Of a DNA stretch of 64,000 nt, positions 34,214-46,413 are shown piece by piece. The stretch comes from Furcasterigmium furcatum (lineage: Eukaryota; Ascomycota; Sordariomycetes; Glomerellales; Plectosphaerellaceae). The position numbers were made by a program, and so were the translations under genes. Location: contig BCIA01000001.1 in the NCBI GenBank assembly GCA_001599815.1, forward strand, positions 2,546,934 to 2,610,933. The letters run 5' to 3'. Each line of letters starts with the position of its first letter. Positions within the stretch are counted from its first letter, which is position 1. The notes under the pieces were generated by a model. That model was not told the DNA's origin. It did not search any database and was given only the letters and a program-made list of their open reading frames with translations.

Positions 34214-35509
34214 GGGTTTGCGAGCTGAGTTCGAACCCCACGACGAAAGGCATGTCGTGGGAGGGGCTGAGCGTTTTCATGATTTGGGGGCATCTTCGGC
34301 GTTCTCCTCCAGGCGTTGGGTGGCTTTCTGCGGATGGGCTCATCGGACGGCTGTTGTACAATTAGTTGGAAGTTCGATGGGTCAGTTGTTTGGTCAGTTG
34401 TTTGGATGGCGCAGGTCTGAGGATAGGTTTCTTCGGGGGATCTTTTTTCTAGTTCATCGGCGAGTTGGTATCTTTGAGGCCGGTGGAAGGCAAAGTGCCA
34501 TTTTCTGTGGGAGCGATTTACTTGATGACTTGGCGGGTAGGCGACGGGTGTTGAGAGCAGCAATACGAGCCGAAATGTGAGGAGCATTGACTCCGGGAAA
34601 CATGGGGCCATCCAGGGATTCGCTGTGATGTCGGGTTCGTGCTGTCCATGGTGCGAGGTGATGAGGTCGAGTCCCTGGAGGCTGATCTCCGGGTGGTCGT
34701 TGACGGCGGTACCGAATGGCTCGAGCGCTCAGTCTGATGAGTCGAATCAGCACCAGCTAGGTCCATTCGTGAGCACTCCTCGTCCAGGCGGCTGTTGCGG
34801 ATCATCTCGAAAAGATCCTTTGCTGTGGCCGGCGCATGCGAGGTTGGCGGTCGTCTCGTTTAAGTACAAAGGGGCGGACCGGTCCCCTCTCGGTCCCGAC
34901 CGCCAGCGCCGCAAATGCAACCCAAGCTGGAAATAGCAGCGGCCAGTCGGCACCGCGCGGAACACCGCAGGCTGGGCGCTATGCGGTGGCACTACTGGCG
35001 GCCAACCACCCCTGTGGCAGGGCCTGCGCGGTGACGCCAGGCTCTTCGTTATTTCTTTCAGCTGCGGTATGGGCCTTTCGCCTTTCGCCTGTTTTAACTG
35101 AACGCGGGATGGGGCTTCAGGAATGGCTTGCTTGGCGGTCCCATTGGGCTGGGATGGGCTGAGCCTTGATGCTTGTATGTTGGTGTTGTTTGGGATGGGG
35201 ATTGGACGGGATGCGAGTCGAATGTTTCCGCGAGATTGGACCCTGAGGTTTGCGGCAAGGACGGATGATCTTGTGACCGATTGCGGCCGTACGCTCTGCC
35301 CGCCGACCTGACGTCGTAAGGGCTACGGAGATATATGACGCTGCAATGCAAGTGCGGTGCGCCCATTCGGCTGGGATGCTGGAGATCATTCGGGAAGGGA
35401 AATTCTCCGAGAGGCGTTTCTCGGCTTGGCTGCTTCAGGAGGAGAGTAGGGACTTTGGTAATTAACTCTCACATGGTCCTGAGGCCAGTGTATGATCTGA
35501 TTTCCCGTT
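34214..35509. other. intergenic region between convergent vib-1 and RecA-like genes
   Basis: About 1.3 kb, T/G-rich near vib-1, as expected of a 3' UTR, and containing a perfect 12-bp tandem duplication listed separately. No gene recognised. Frames such as 34836-35162 lack any family feature. Confidence 0.45.
34381..34404 (+). repeat. perfect 12-bp tandem duplication in the vib-1 3' region
   Basis: GTCAGTTGTTTG occurs twice in succession, with GATGG immediately on either side. It lies about 170 bases after the vib-1 stop, so probably in the 3' UTR. Confidence 0.85.
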
Positions 35510-37171
35510 CTACACTCTCGGGCCTCCAAACCCCGCGGCGAGCCTGATATCCGGGTAGAGCCTCGGCGGCTCGGGTTCAAAAGCATTCGTGACCCTCCCG
35601 CCGACAACATCGACCACGCCCCATCTTTGCTCCCTGGACCTTCGGGGCTTATTGACCCCGGCGCCTTTCCGCTCTTCCTGCGTCTGCGTCTCCCACACGC
35701 CGACCTCGTCGAGCAGTACCTCCACGGCCCAGACGTAGCGAACCTCTGCGCCATCTAATGCTAGTTGCGGAGCGTATAATCGCTCTGCGTCCTCTGCGTC
35801 TCGGGGGATCCGGGTACAGAGGAGATGCATATCCAGGAGCTGCGTGAAGACAAGCCCGAAGCTGGGCTTGTTCCTCCTCGAGGCGGTGCCGTGGCGGTAG
35901 CCCGGAACTGCCAGGGGAGGCGGGTTGAATATGGACCGGAGCGTGGGGTCGAGGGGCTTCTCTGATCTTCGAGAGACAATGGCACTGCCGGCGGTAGCGT
36001 TCCCGGCCTCCGTAGTAGACGAGGTTGACGAGGCGGTGCTGTTCAACATGAGGATCAAGGGATCCGAAGGGAGGTTCCGGGACAGGTAGCGCAGATGTGA
36101 GGACAGGAGCTGGAGAGACGTGTGCGCCGACTTCTTCTCACGGTGGGTGAAGAGAGTGGTGAGGATGGCAGAGAAGTGAGTTATGACGATGATGTCGGGG
36201 AGAGTCGACTCGGGCGCTTGGGTGTTCGAGGATGGCGGCGCGGCCTGTGGCTGCTGTTGCGGATGCGGTTGTGGATGTGGCCGAGCTGGCGAGCCTTGTT
36301 TGGAGACGGCCGTCTCTCCCGCCGGTGATACGGCCACTTCTCTTGGCGATGAGGCTGGAGGTGAAGAAAGGGGTGATGAAGAAGCCGACGATAGCTCCTC
36401 CTCGTCCTCGCTGTCCGCGACCTCGTATCGTGCTGGTCTCAGCGCCGGTAGGAGGAGCCGTGACGAAGCCTGCTCGTCCTTCTGTCGATCCGTCTCTCCC
36501 AGCTCTGGTGATGCTTCAGGTCCTGCCTCCAACGGGATGCCTTCAGGGCTCGGGTCTTTCAGGGGCGCGATCACAGGATCGGCTGCTCGAGGCTTGTCCT
36601 TCTGCTCAGCCGCAGAGTCCAAATCTTCCAACACCTCCCATAGCCCCTCGAGATCAAACACCCTCGACACAGAAACCCTCTCCAGACACCCTCTCACGTG
36701 CCTCTTCATCTCTTCCCCCTCGAGCCCTTGCTCCTCGAGCTGCCTCCTTATGGCATCCCTCAGTACCACCAACACCCCAGCCACCGGTTGCGTCGTGACA
36801 ATCATGGCTCTCATCCTCCTACCCCCGGCATCCCCCCTGATCAGACTTCGCGCGACAGCCTGCAGCGCAACCTGTCCGTCGTCAGCTCACGACCCCCAAG
36901 AACCCCAAGCGGCGAATCATCCCGGTCGAGGCCAACTCACCAGCAACCCAATCCCCTCGTCCTCGGCACTCATCCCGACCACGCTCCCCCTTTCCAGCCC
37001 CCCAAGGAGAACATAATCATCCACCTCGGTGCACCCCAACTTCACAGCCCCGAGGTCCCTCGCCCCATCCCGCCGCCTCCGCTCTCTCTGCGCGAGGACA
37101 GCAGCGCTCACGGGCTCAAGCGGAAAGTGCGAGCTCCCCTGCGAGGCCGTCCCGCCCGTGCTCTCCGCCAT
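35510..37171 (-). CDS. RecA/Rad51-paralogue-like protein with degenerate Walker A
   Basis: Exons 37171-36941 and 36871-35510 (intron 69 bp, phase 0) encode 530 residues. The start of a RecA-type core is visible at about 45-77: LGCTEVDDYVLLGGLERGSVVGMS, where Rad51 paralogues have TGxxxLDxLLGGGxxxGSxxEixG. The P-loop that should follow (GxxxxGKT) is replaced by AEDEGIGLL, without the Lys and Thr. A hydrophobic strand ending in acid/His (PDIIVITHFSAIL, about 302-314) resembles Walker B. Between them is a disordered Ser/Pro/Glu-rich insert (about 160-300). The C-terminal part carries SFGLVFTQLLDMHLLCTRIPR, the site of loop L2 and the last core strands in such proteins. An accessory role in homologous recombination is plausible but is inference only. 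Confidence 0.72.
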
Positions 37172-37927
37172 GCCGCAGACGAGGGGACATGTATCGACCT
37201 TGTAGAGTCTGCCGAAAGAGAAATGATACGGTGCTCCAGTCGTGGGCGTCGCTCGCTGTCTTCAGTCGAGCTTGTCAGAGGGCCAGCCGTGGGATGTTGT
37301 GAACTTGGTGTCTTGCTTCATATTTCGATGCAGCGACCGTCACCCCAGGCTATCAAGTCGGATAGCATCCAGTATCTGGTGAAGAATTTCCATGCCCGGG
37401 CCAGTATCTTTTCTCAACGACGCTCCAGTAAAGTCGCGAAGCGCGTCAGATGTTGGAAGGAGGAGCCAGGTCACGTGGTGCACCGCCCAAGTTGAACCAC
37501 CCGCCGCATGGATGACATCATTGAGCTTTTACGTGAGCCCCGAAGAGAGCATGCATAGCACCAGCTCAAAGTCACAATTGACTCGCAACTCATGCTCTCG
37601 AAAACTTAGCCACAGGGTGGCTTTCAATACTATCAAAAGTATTTACTTGAAAGAGGTATCAATCTCCTAGCCAACCATGCAGGGCAGGTAAGCTGCTACA
37701 TGGGTTTGGCACCTAGGTATGCCTCCTCGACTCAGCGAGGCTGCACGCTATTCGCGGCCCGCATTCTGCCTTCTGGCCGTCTAGCGCAGGACGTGCTGCA
37801 ACTTTATGGTATCCTGCTCTCATCGGAGCCAACTGAGGCGCACTCGTAGCCTTCCGTATCTCTCCAAGCCCCGTCTCCGGCCGATCTACAGCCGGCCATT
37901 CTCCAAAGCAAAAGGACGGTTCCTCCC
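37172..37927. other. intergenic region between the RecA-like gene promoter and the pal1 3' end
   Basis: About 750 bases. One CACGTG lies near 37473. No coding frame or structured element was recognised. Confidence 0.45.
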
Positions 37928-40048
37928 CTAAGCGGCAGTCCCAGGAGGCGGCATCGTTTCAGACGGCTGTCGGTTCCTTCGTCCTCCCTTCAGACTCTTG
38001 ACTCGCGACAGGAAACCTCCGGATGGCTTGCTGGCACCCTCCTCGGTCGGCGACATGCCATCGGCCGTGGCCCTGCGCTCCAGCGGTCCTCCCATGTCAG
38101 AGCCGCGGCGGGGAACAGGGGGCGGCGGGCTCGTGGGTGACGTGGTGTCCGTGCGTCGGACGGAAATGTCCTCGGGTTCCTTGCCGTACTCGTTGAAGAA
38201 CGGGTTTCTCTCGCCACCGCTATCGGGCGACCGGCCACCGTAAGCCCCTTCAGGGTTCGTCATGCGGCCCGACGGTTGGCCCCTGCTGTTCATGTTGCGG
38301 ATGCGATGAGCGAGAGACTTCTTGCGCTGCAGGTCGCTGACGGCGCTCTGTTCAGCCTGCTCAGCCTGTCGTTTTTGAATGGCTGCGCGAGCGGCCGGAG
38401 TGCCTTCAAGGAATGTCGATGTGCCGAGACCCAGGGACTCCTCGCCGTGGAGGGCCTCACGACCGGCGGGGTCGAAGACTGGCAGCTCGCTCTTCTTGTA
38501 GCTGATCTTGCCACCGGCGGCATACTCTTTGAACGCTTCCTCATTCGAAGTGCCCATGAGGGTGGCCTGATCGGACTGCTTGTTGAGCGGGCCAGATCCA
38601 CCCAGGGACATGTTGAGGGAATCCTTGGGGAATGCTTGCATGGGCGCACGGCGGCTGCCCTTGCGGTTTCGGTGGGACAAGACAGCATCGAAGGGGCCAT
38701 CGTGGTGGTCTGGGCGGAAGTTAGCAGGTGCACCGCAGATGGTAGGGAGATAACACAAACATCCGCCACCAAACAAGCTGGTGTGGTCCAATTGATCAAT
38801 CACGTCCAGGCGACGGACTGGCTTCTTGTCCTTGCCCTCGCGGTTACGGCGTTCCCTCCGTCGAGCTTCGCGCGCCTTGATTTCTTCCTCGGTGAGCGGC
38901 TTCTCGACGTCCAGGACCGACGACTCAGAGTTGCGGCGGGGTCGGCGGTCGGATCGTTTGTGGGGCGACGAAGAGGGACCAGGGCGCGAGCTGCCCTGCA
39001 TCTGCATCCTCTTGGCCCTGAGCGCTTCTTCCTGCGAGCGCGTCGGGCGGTGGCCTGGAGGAGGGCCTCTCCGAGCGCCGGGAGGAGGCATGTTTTCCCT
39101 GCCGGGAGGACCGGGCGGTCGGTTCATGGGGGGCCTGGGAGGAGCTCCCTCGGGCGCGGCGGGCTTCTTGTCGTCGATGGTCAAGGTGTCCTGGGGTCGC
39201 TGTCAGTAAAGAAGGCTATGATAGAAAGACAAGCCAACGGCTGCTATGGATATGCGACCGCGCGTAGGGACAGGGAGCCCTTACAAAGAGCTCCTCGGCC
39301 GTCGGCGAGGCCTTGGAGTCGAATTTGATGGACATGTCGCTCGTGTCTACCAAGTTCGGCTGGCTGGTCGAGTAGTTGGGGTCGAGGAAGGGGTTGCGGG
39401 AAACTGGCCGTTGACGAGGAGCAGGGTCGTCAAAAGGCGAGGTGGCAGTGGGAGAGAGGTTGGATCCAAGAGCGCTGGGAGAAGGAGAGGTCGCACGGTT
39501 TCGAAAGGGGTTATTGGATGAGAGGTTGAGCGTCAAACCGGGCGATTTACCGGGTTGAGAACCTATGTGGGAAAAGAATCAGCACATGTACAACCAAGAA
39601 TCGACGGGCCAATGCACGCAAATGACGACGGGGACAGGAAACATGAAACAGCATCCCTTCAACATGACACAGCAGGCTCGACGACTGGGTGGACCTGGAG
39701 GGCAGGCACAGCGCTTTGCGCCCGATGAGCGGTGGGTGCGTGGTGCTTGGGAGGGGGCGCTAAGAGGGGAAAGGGGTGGCCAACGGAGGGGGCAGAAAGG
39801 GGAGCACAGGGGCATCAGGCGCCTAAGGACGAAGCATTGGGCGGCTGGCGGTCGATTGTCGAGAAATCAGGGATATGCGCTGAGGATCCTGACTTGGCAG
39901 GTTCGTTGAGGGAGAAATAACTGGGTACGGGGCGATGACGGGGGCATAAAAGAACCAAGGAGGCCCGGTCCAAAGTCTCAGATAAGAGAAAGGGGAGCAT
40001 GTTTTCCTGCCTCGACTTACCCGGTTGTGCAGACTGCTCCGACGACAT
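37928..40048 (-). CDS. pal1: Pal1 family cell-morphology protein
   Basis: Proposed exons 40048-40021, 39562-39285, 39190-38761 and 38709-37928 encode 505 residues. Intron 1 is 458 bp, long for this window; intron 3 (51 bp, donor GTTTGT) is stop-free in frame. The conserved Pal1 core is reached after a Pro-rich region: RSQEEALRAKRM, a basic coiled segment (TEEEIKAREARRRERRNREGKDKK), then RLDVIDQLDHTSLFGGG joined across intron 3 to YHHDGPFDAVLSHRNRKG. NPF-type sequences (NNPFRN, RNPFLD, RNPFFNEYG) are visible and are typical ligands of EH domains. In fission yeast Pal1 localises to growing tips and keeps cylindrical shape; the budding yeast homologue is an early endocytic factor. The exact donor of intron 3 and the first exon are the least certain parts. 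Confidence 0.88.
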
Positions 40049-43000
40049 CTTGGCACGTGCCGATGCTTTGTTGTGAGGAATGATGAATAGGGTTGGTCTG
40101 TGGTTATCCTGGAGATGACGATATGCGGATGATCCTCACGAATGCCGCGTGTCGTAGGTCTGGTATTTTGGGGCTTTTGGTGGCGGCACTTGGCCCTTGG
40201 AAGAAGACCCAAGAGCGCACGTCTCGTCGGAAGAGCTCCGGGGGTGGGTGTGTTGCGCTGGGCACTGCGTCTAGCTGGTGGCCCGGAATGTGTCGATCAC
40301 GCCCATGCGCATGCGCGAAACACGAGCCCGAATGAAATTCAGGTATAAGAGAGCTTGGTAGGTATTCAGGTGTATCGCAAGGCTTGTGAACGGGCCGAAC
40401 TCGTGCGATCGGGTGAAGGTCAGATGATCTTGGCGAGGTCAATTACCGGGCTCGACAGGATTTTATGTCCGAAGACTTGTGATGTCGGAGGGAGGGAGGG
40501 AGGTAGGTATCACGGTCAGAGTCGGTGACGGTTGTTTCGGACCGGGCGGCCTGAGAAAAGCCAAGGCGGAAAGTGAAGGATTGGCGCCTGGTGCACTGGT
40601 ATTGGCAGTCACGAAACTGCTTCGCGCCTTGCACCCGAGGCACAAGATGCAACAACGATACTGCTGAATGACAATTTTGTTGTCGGTCGGACTGGCCGGC
40701 AGGTGCTTTGATATGGCCGAGTTCTGAGACCACGTAGGCCAAGTACTGTAGGTGGCCGACCGCGAGATCCGGGAGGGCTGGTTATCGGTCAGGAGGAGTC
40801 GGCACCGTCAATGGACGGGATACGGGAAGTCGTCTGGTGAAATCGATGACTGGTATCGTTGCTTCGGGGGATAGTATCGATGTCACAAAGCCTCGCAAGA
40901 CCCTGAAGATCGTGTTCAGCAGAGGAGGTGGACGTGGATCGGGTCCGATGATCCGATTAGCAAGAGAGTAGTGGTCGAGGTGCGCACTGAATAGTTTGCA
41001 GCCAGGTGCCCGTCGACGGCAATGCTGTCAAATATGTAGCTTGCTGGTCAGAAAAGGGATGCGGACGAATTGTTGCCGTGGAAGCGAATGACTGAAAGAG
41101 AGAATGGTGACGAGGCGGACGGGACGGGGTGCCGGTTGTTAAACTCGAGCGGGTGTGTCTGTTGCACAAGGAGCAGCTCTGAGGGCGGACAAAGAGGAGG
41201 GAGTGCTCCTGGGAGTCTCAGGCGGTCTGGCAGTAGGTGAGGTAGGTAGGCAGGTAGCTGCTCAGACAGCGGCGAGGGGGTCGGTCGTCGTTGGCCGCGA
41301 TGGTCAGCCCGAGTCGGGCTACTTTTGGTGCAGGGGTGGCGGCGCCCGTAACGCGGGGTAGCAGCAGACGTCGACAGTCGAGTCGGAGGCAGGCGTGCGG
41401 CCACTGAATGCGGTGATGAAGATGCGATCGATCGAAGGCGCGACAGGCTGTCGTCCGAACAAAGCGGGGTGGGAGAGAAAGAGTTCACGGACCGAAAGCA
41501 GGAGGAGGCGGCGGGAGGAAGAGTTGAATTGAAGCGCACGGGGCAGGAAATGACATGAACCTCACTAGGCAGGTAGTCGGGGGAAGGAGCCCTGGACGTA
41601 CAAAGCAACTCTCAGTTTTACCGACTTTGGCGGGGTTACATTGGGTCGTCGATTATTAGGGGTACTTCCAGGTGACCGCCGTCTCTTTAGTGCCGAGGGC
41701 CGTCTTTTATTTCACTCGCCGCCATGTCCGTCCGCATCTCGAGTGTCCCGTCCCGGATTGCGATTGCCATCAGGTCTCCCCAAAGTTCAGTTTGTCTTTT
41801 CTGCTCCTTTCCCGCCCGGGCGGCTGGCCACACCTTGCTTCAGGCTGAAGGCCTCAGGCTCTCCTGTCCAACCAGCTAACACAAGCTTCTTTCCTGTGGC
41901 TTGCCTTTCCGAGACGGGGGCCTTTCCCTGAAGGTTCTGACGTGAATTACATACTAATTACCACCCATCCGTCGCCGATCATTCTTCACTCCGAGACACC
42001 ACATTCATTCTCTTCTTCCTTTTGTTTCAGCGAGTCGTCAGAGTTCGAGACTGCTTTCACAGGCCAATTGACAATAACTGCCCTCGGGCACCTCAACAGA
42101 ATCGAGCCAGCCCGGGTACGATACATAACAAACGGAGACAGTATGGAAAGGCAGATACGGTGATGGATGACCTGACCTGAGCCTAATAAGACCCCTAAAT
42201 TCAAATCATTTCGATGAGTGGAGTTCCGCTCAACCCTTGGTTTACCCCAGTCCTCGACCCTGGCCCCTGAACGGCTCGCTCCCCACCTCGCCAGTCACTG
42301 AACCGAGTTCCCAGAGCCGACGGAATCCTCGAGCTCGCTGACGGGGGTTTGATATCTGTATTAAACAGGGTATCACGATGGCTTTGGGAAGCAACATCCA
42401 GAAATTCATTGCTGAGAGCGAACCGTCCCCTGCAACTTCCCGGCCCTGTAATCTCATGACGAGAGTTGTCGACGACCTAATCGCTGGCCATGACGTCGAG
42501 ATAGCTTGCTCCCGCGGCCACCGAGTTGCCGAGTCAAAGACAGACTCATCAAAGAGTGATCAATGTCTTTGGTGTGGCCCCCGAGTTCCCGCCAGGTCCA
42601 CCTACGACAAATCCGGCACGTGGACATCAGAACAGGCAAGCCAAGCGCTTGCCATGCATCCTGCGGCCTTTCGTGGTGCCTCACCAGAGTCTCTGGGGGA
42701 AGATAATGCTCAACTGGACTCATGCCCACACCCACGAGCAGTATGCATCTCGATCGCCTGCATCCGGTACTCTGACATCTGCGCCCGCTCGCTGAGGAAC
42801 ACGAGGTGATGAGAAGACAGAGGTTCACGAGAAGCGAAATCCCGCCTCCGAGCCACGCGAACAGGGGTATCCCCGTGTCCAGCTCAGGGGTAGCACGGCC
42901 GCCCCTCACCCCCAACCACAGCTCACCGCTCTGGCCGAAGGCATCGTCAAATGAGCCTCGCAGATCACCGGCAAACTGATTTCCGTTTCATCAGGATGAC

Positions 43001-43410
43001 TGTCTCGTCCGTCCGTCGGTAATGATAAAGAAAAACCCAAACTGCAAGCTCCCAGTTGCTTTCGCTGGAGCGAGCCGAGAGCCGGCCAGACTTGGACCGC
43101 CTGAAGGCTGAAGCTGGCTTGCCATGAATCGCGGACACAGACACAGACACATCCGCACAGACGGAACAACGTGCTTATCGTAGATTTTGTCTTACTATAG
43201 GATGGCACAGACAGATTTACCCGCCGTCTGACCGCGTTACCCAGGAAAACGAAACAACGCACGTCATAGGTAGTTTCGATGACTGGCAGGCAGGGAACGA
43301 TGTGATGTGAACCCCCCTTCAAGTCAGGCCTGTGCGCCTGACCCTTGGCAACATCGTATCTGCAGCTGCAGCTTCAATCCCATCAACCCCGTCTGCCCAA
43401 GGTCTTCTTT
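40049..43410. other. 3.4-kb intergenic region upstream of pal1
   Basis: No recognisable gene. It contains purine-rich short tandem repeats (GGGA units near 40488-40502; GTAG/GGTA units near 41233-41258) and a CACAGA triplet repeat near 43135-43150. The side nearest pal1 is probably its promoter and a long leader; the other end is the 3' side of the SDR gene. Confidence 0.4.
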
Positions 43411-44302
43411 TCACCAGGGGAGCTGGAGCGGTGTCGGGAGGTTTTCCCCGAGAACTACGCCCGCGGTGCCGATGTCCCTTGGCCCCCGCGGCGCCCAGTA
43501 CTCCCCCGTCTTGGACAAGTCCAGCTTGTCCGTCCAGCTGATGAGGCTCTTCGCGGCCTCGGCTGGCGTGACGGCTGCCGGGTGGAGAGGCAAGTCAGTC
43601 AGGCAAAAATCACAGGGAAGGAATATGGCAGGGGAGGCTCACCACCGCCGTCGTCCCAGTACTTGTCAAAGCCGACGCCCTTGGTCATCTCGGTGCGCAT
43701 GAAGCCCGGGTGCACGATGCTCACGACGACCTGCTTCTCCTTGAGGTCGAGGCTGAGCAGCTTGCCGACCATGTTGAGAGCCGCCTTGCTCGCGTGGTGG
43801 GCATAGTTGCCGCCGCCTTCTTTCTCGTGGCGGAGGCTGATACTCCCGGCCTCGGAGGAGACGAGGACGACCTTTGAGCCAGCTTGGAGGAGACCGGCCT
43901 TGGCGAGCGCGTGGATGATGAAGACGGGGGCGACGGAGCTGGTCGTGTACATGCGCTGCTCCTCCGACCAGTTGGGCCCCTTCTCGGGAGAGAGGTCTTC
44001 GGTGCTGAAGTGGCCGGCGGTGATGATCTAGATGGGTCAGCCAGTCCTCTTTGCGGGGACGGCAAAGGACTCACCACGGCTGACAGGGGCTTCGAGGCAC
44101 CGAGCAGGCTGACGAGGTGGTCACCGACGGTGGACTGCATGAGGTCGACCTCCGGAAGCCACTGGACTGACTCGGGGAAGCCGTCCGGAGCGGCCTTTGA
44201 CCTGGTGGTTCCGTAGACGGTGGAGTCCGGGCGATCCGCATACTGCTTGGTGATCTCGGCCCCGAGGCCGCGGGTGGCACCGATGATGAGGACCGGCGGC
44301 AT
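43411..44302 (-). CDS. short-chain dehydrogenase/reductase
   Basis: Exons 44302-44075, 44027-43643 and 43574-43411 (introns 47 and 68 bp) encode 258 residues. The Rossmann motif is VLIIGATRGLGAEI (residues 4-17). The Ser of VLVSSEAGS and the YAHHASK tetrad (YxxxK with a preceding Ser) are intact, so the protein should be an active NAD(P)H oxidoreductase. VHPGFMRTEMT is the usual nucleotide-binding turn after the active site. It resembles small cytosolic C-factor-type SDRs; the substrate is unknown. It lies head-to-tail behind the FAD-linked oxidase with 387 bases between, so a shared pathway is possible but not shown. Splicing at GGTG|GTGAGC joins DDGG to AVTPAEAAKSL in frame. Confidence 0.9.
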
Positions 44303-44689
44303 GGTGACGGACAGATGGTTCGATATCTGAGGAAATGATAGCTGTGTCCTGTGACCTGTTCGTTTTCCGTTGTAATCCGGGGCGGGGGAGTGTTATGAGG
44401 GTGAGTGTGTGAGTGAGAGTGAGGACCTGTTGATGTCATTACTCAGCTCCCTCGGGAGGGGGGCTCTGGAGGTGGGCAAGCACGCCCGTTTGGGCGGAGA
44501 TGGCACCTTCCGTCTCGGTTCACAGTTGCAGGTTATTGAGCCTTCATGCTGGAGAGGTTTAGACTTGCAACGAAGACATTTGCATTCAAGGAAGTTCAAT
44601 GCTTCAAACTAACAAACGAACACCACCGCCGTCCATCCGCCAACACAGCAGCGCCCAACTGGCCGTCACAGCCCCTCTCAGCCAACTAT
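44303..44689. promoter_or_regulatory. spacer holding the SDR promoter and oxidase 3' end
   Basis: 387 bases between two genes on the same strand. No TATA box or specific motif stands out. Confidence 0.4.
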
Positions 44690-46413
44690 TTAGTCGTACA
44701 GACCAAGTGCCTCTCCCACGACGCTCCTGTAGATGCCATTGGGATCAAACTTTTCGCGTACGGCCTTGAATCGACGGATATGCTGGTAACTGTCAGTATC
44801 ACACGTCAAACTACAAGCAACGGGGGCTCCTCACTTCCGGGTCAATGTGCTTGGCCGAATCGGCAAAGATCTCGCGTGTGTTCTTGGTCCAGTGCGGGCG
44901 GCAGGGGAACTCGTCGATGAGCGTCTTGGCCAGGTTGTGATCTGCCGCAAGAATCAGCTGGACAGCCATGTCTCCAGGGACCGGGGGTGCGGGATACTCA
45001 CAGAACGGCTCGTTATACCTCAGCCCATCCCCGACATCAGGCTTGTAGCTCGGGAAGTCGAACATGATTGCGCCCCTGCTCCAGTCCTCCCCGTCGGACG
45101 TGTTGTACGTCACCTGTCCGAGGAAGTCATAATACGGCTTACCGAACTTGATGTTGATCCCGCTCCGGTACGTCGAGGTCATGGGCCGCAGCCGCCACGC
45201 CTCGCGATCAAACAGCTGGCGCACGCGGCGCAGCATCTCGTTGGCCCGGGTCATGGGGAACGCGAGCTCGAGGGTGTACGCGCGAAGGCCGTACTCCCAG
45301 TTCGGGCGCTGGTCGGGATACAGCCCGCCGATGAGAACGTCGTAGTTCCAGCCATACACCGGCCAGTCCTCGATGGGCTCCCACGTCGTCTTCTCGCGGA
45401 AGTTGGGCGACTCCCACTGCCCAAAGAAGATCTCCTCCGCGATCATGTTCGACGTAAAGAGGTATTTACCGCTGTCCAGAATAGCCTTTGCCGCGAGGGC
45501 TTCGAGTTTCGTAACGGAAAAGGTGTTCTGGAACCCCTGCTGGGGGCTGATGTCGGAGGGCACTTCATCATAGTAACGCCAGTGAAACTTGCGCTTGTGA
45601 GGCCACCACTGGAGAGGTCGGTCAGTATTGGGCGACTGGAGGAGAGAAGCAGACGTACCCAGAAGTTGGCGGTTGCATAAGGCGTGATGAGGGCGTCGAT
45701 GTCGCCGTTGAGGACTTCATCCTCGTCCAGGCTGCCCATGTTAGTCTATTCCCATCCATTCCGAGATGAGATACTCACGTCTTTTGGTCTGCATAGACCT
45801 TAAAGTCCGGGTAGATCTTGAACTTCATCCTCACGATAACGCCCAGCAGGCCCAGCGATGTCGACGCAGCGAGCCAGTCATCGTCGCTCTCATCCCTCAC
45901 CACCCGGCGGATCTCGCCTGTCCCGTCGAGGATGTCCATCTCCAACACCCCGGCGGCAACCATCGAATCCTCCCGGATCGACGATCTATGCGCACCCATC
46001 GCCACAGAACCGGCGAGGGTGATGTTCCAGTTGACGAGGGTGTACCCAACCGAGGCACCGCGCTCGTGCAGCCACTCGGCGAGCTGGATGAAGGTGACGC
46101 CGGCCTCGAACCAGACCGACCCCGCCTCGAGATCGAGGTCCCAGATGCGGTTGACTTTCTCCGTGCGCACGATGATCGTGTTCGGGTCGTCAGAGCACAT
46201 GGTGTCGTACCACATGTGCCCCAGACCCGAAGCACGGACCTTCTGCCCGACGGCGATGGCGTCCTGGACGAGGCCCTGCATCTCATCTACCGTGGCTGGG
46301 TCGTACACGGCCGCCACCTCGTGGCAGGCCGGGAAGCCGGGGCCGTCGTAGGTGTTGTAGGGCTCCGCGGCGGCAGAGGCCGCGAGGCCGAGGAGCATGA
46401 TGCGAGAGAGCAT
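44690..46413 (-). CDS. secreted FAD-linked oxidase (PCMH domain, lactone/sugar oxidase type)
   Basis: Exons 46413-45779, 45731-45659, 45608-45002, 44941-44835 and 44782-44690 encode 504 residues. A signal peptide (MLSRIMLLGLAASAAAEP) is followed by a PCMH-type FAD-binding domain (about 30-200). VRASGLGHMWYD is the pyrophosphate-binding loop with the His that carries covalent flavin in aldonolactone oxidases; TLAGSVAMGAHRSS is the second FAD motif. The C-terminal half matches the ALO-type substrate domain and ends HIRRFKAVREKFDPNGIYRS. The family oxidises sugar acids or lactones such as arabinono- or gulono-lactone with oxygen. A signal peptide makes it more like secreted members than mitochondrial Alo1. 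Intron 3 (60 bp) is stop-free in frame, so reading through would add 20 residues before HNLAKTL. Confidence 0.88.

Noticed and set aside
34226..34246. B-box-like GAGTTCGAACCCC after the vib-1 stop
   Set aside because: No matching A box, acceptor stem or T stem could be built around it.
38276..39328. 350-codon open frame on the plus strand
   Set aside because: It is antisense to pal1, whose protein has clear family motifs on the other strand. The translation has no recognisable feature and reflects high GC at third positions.
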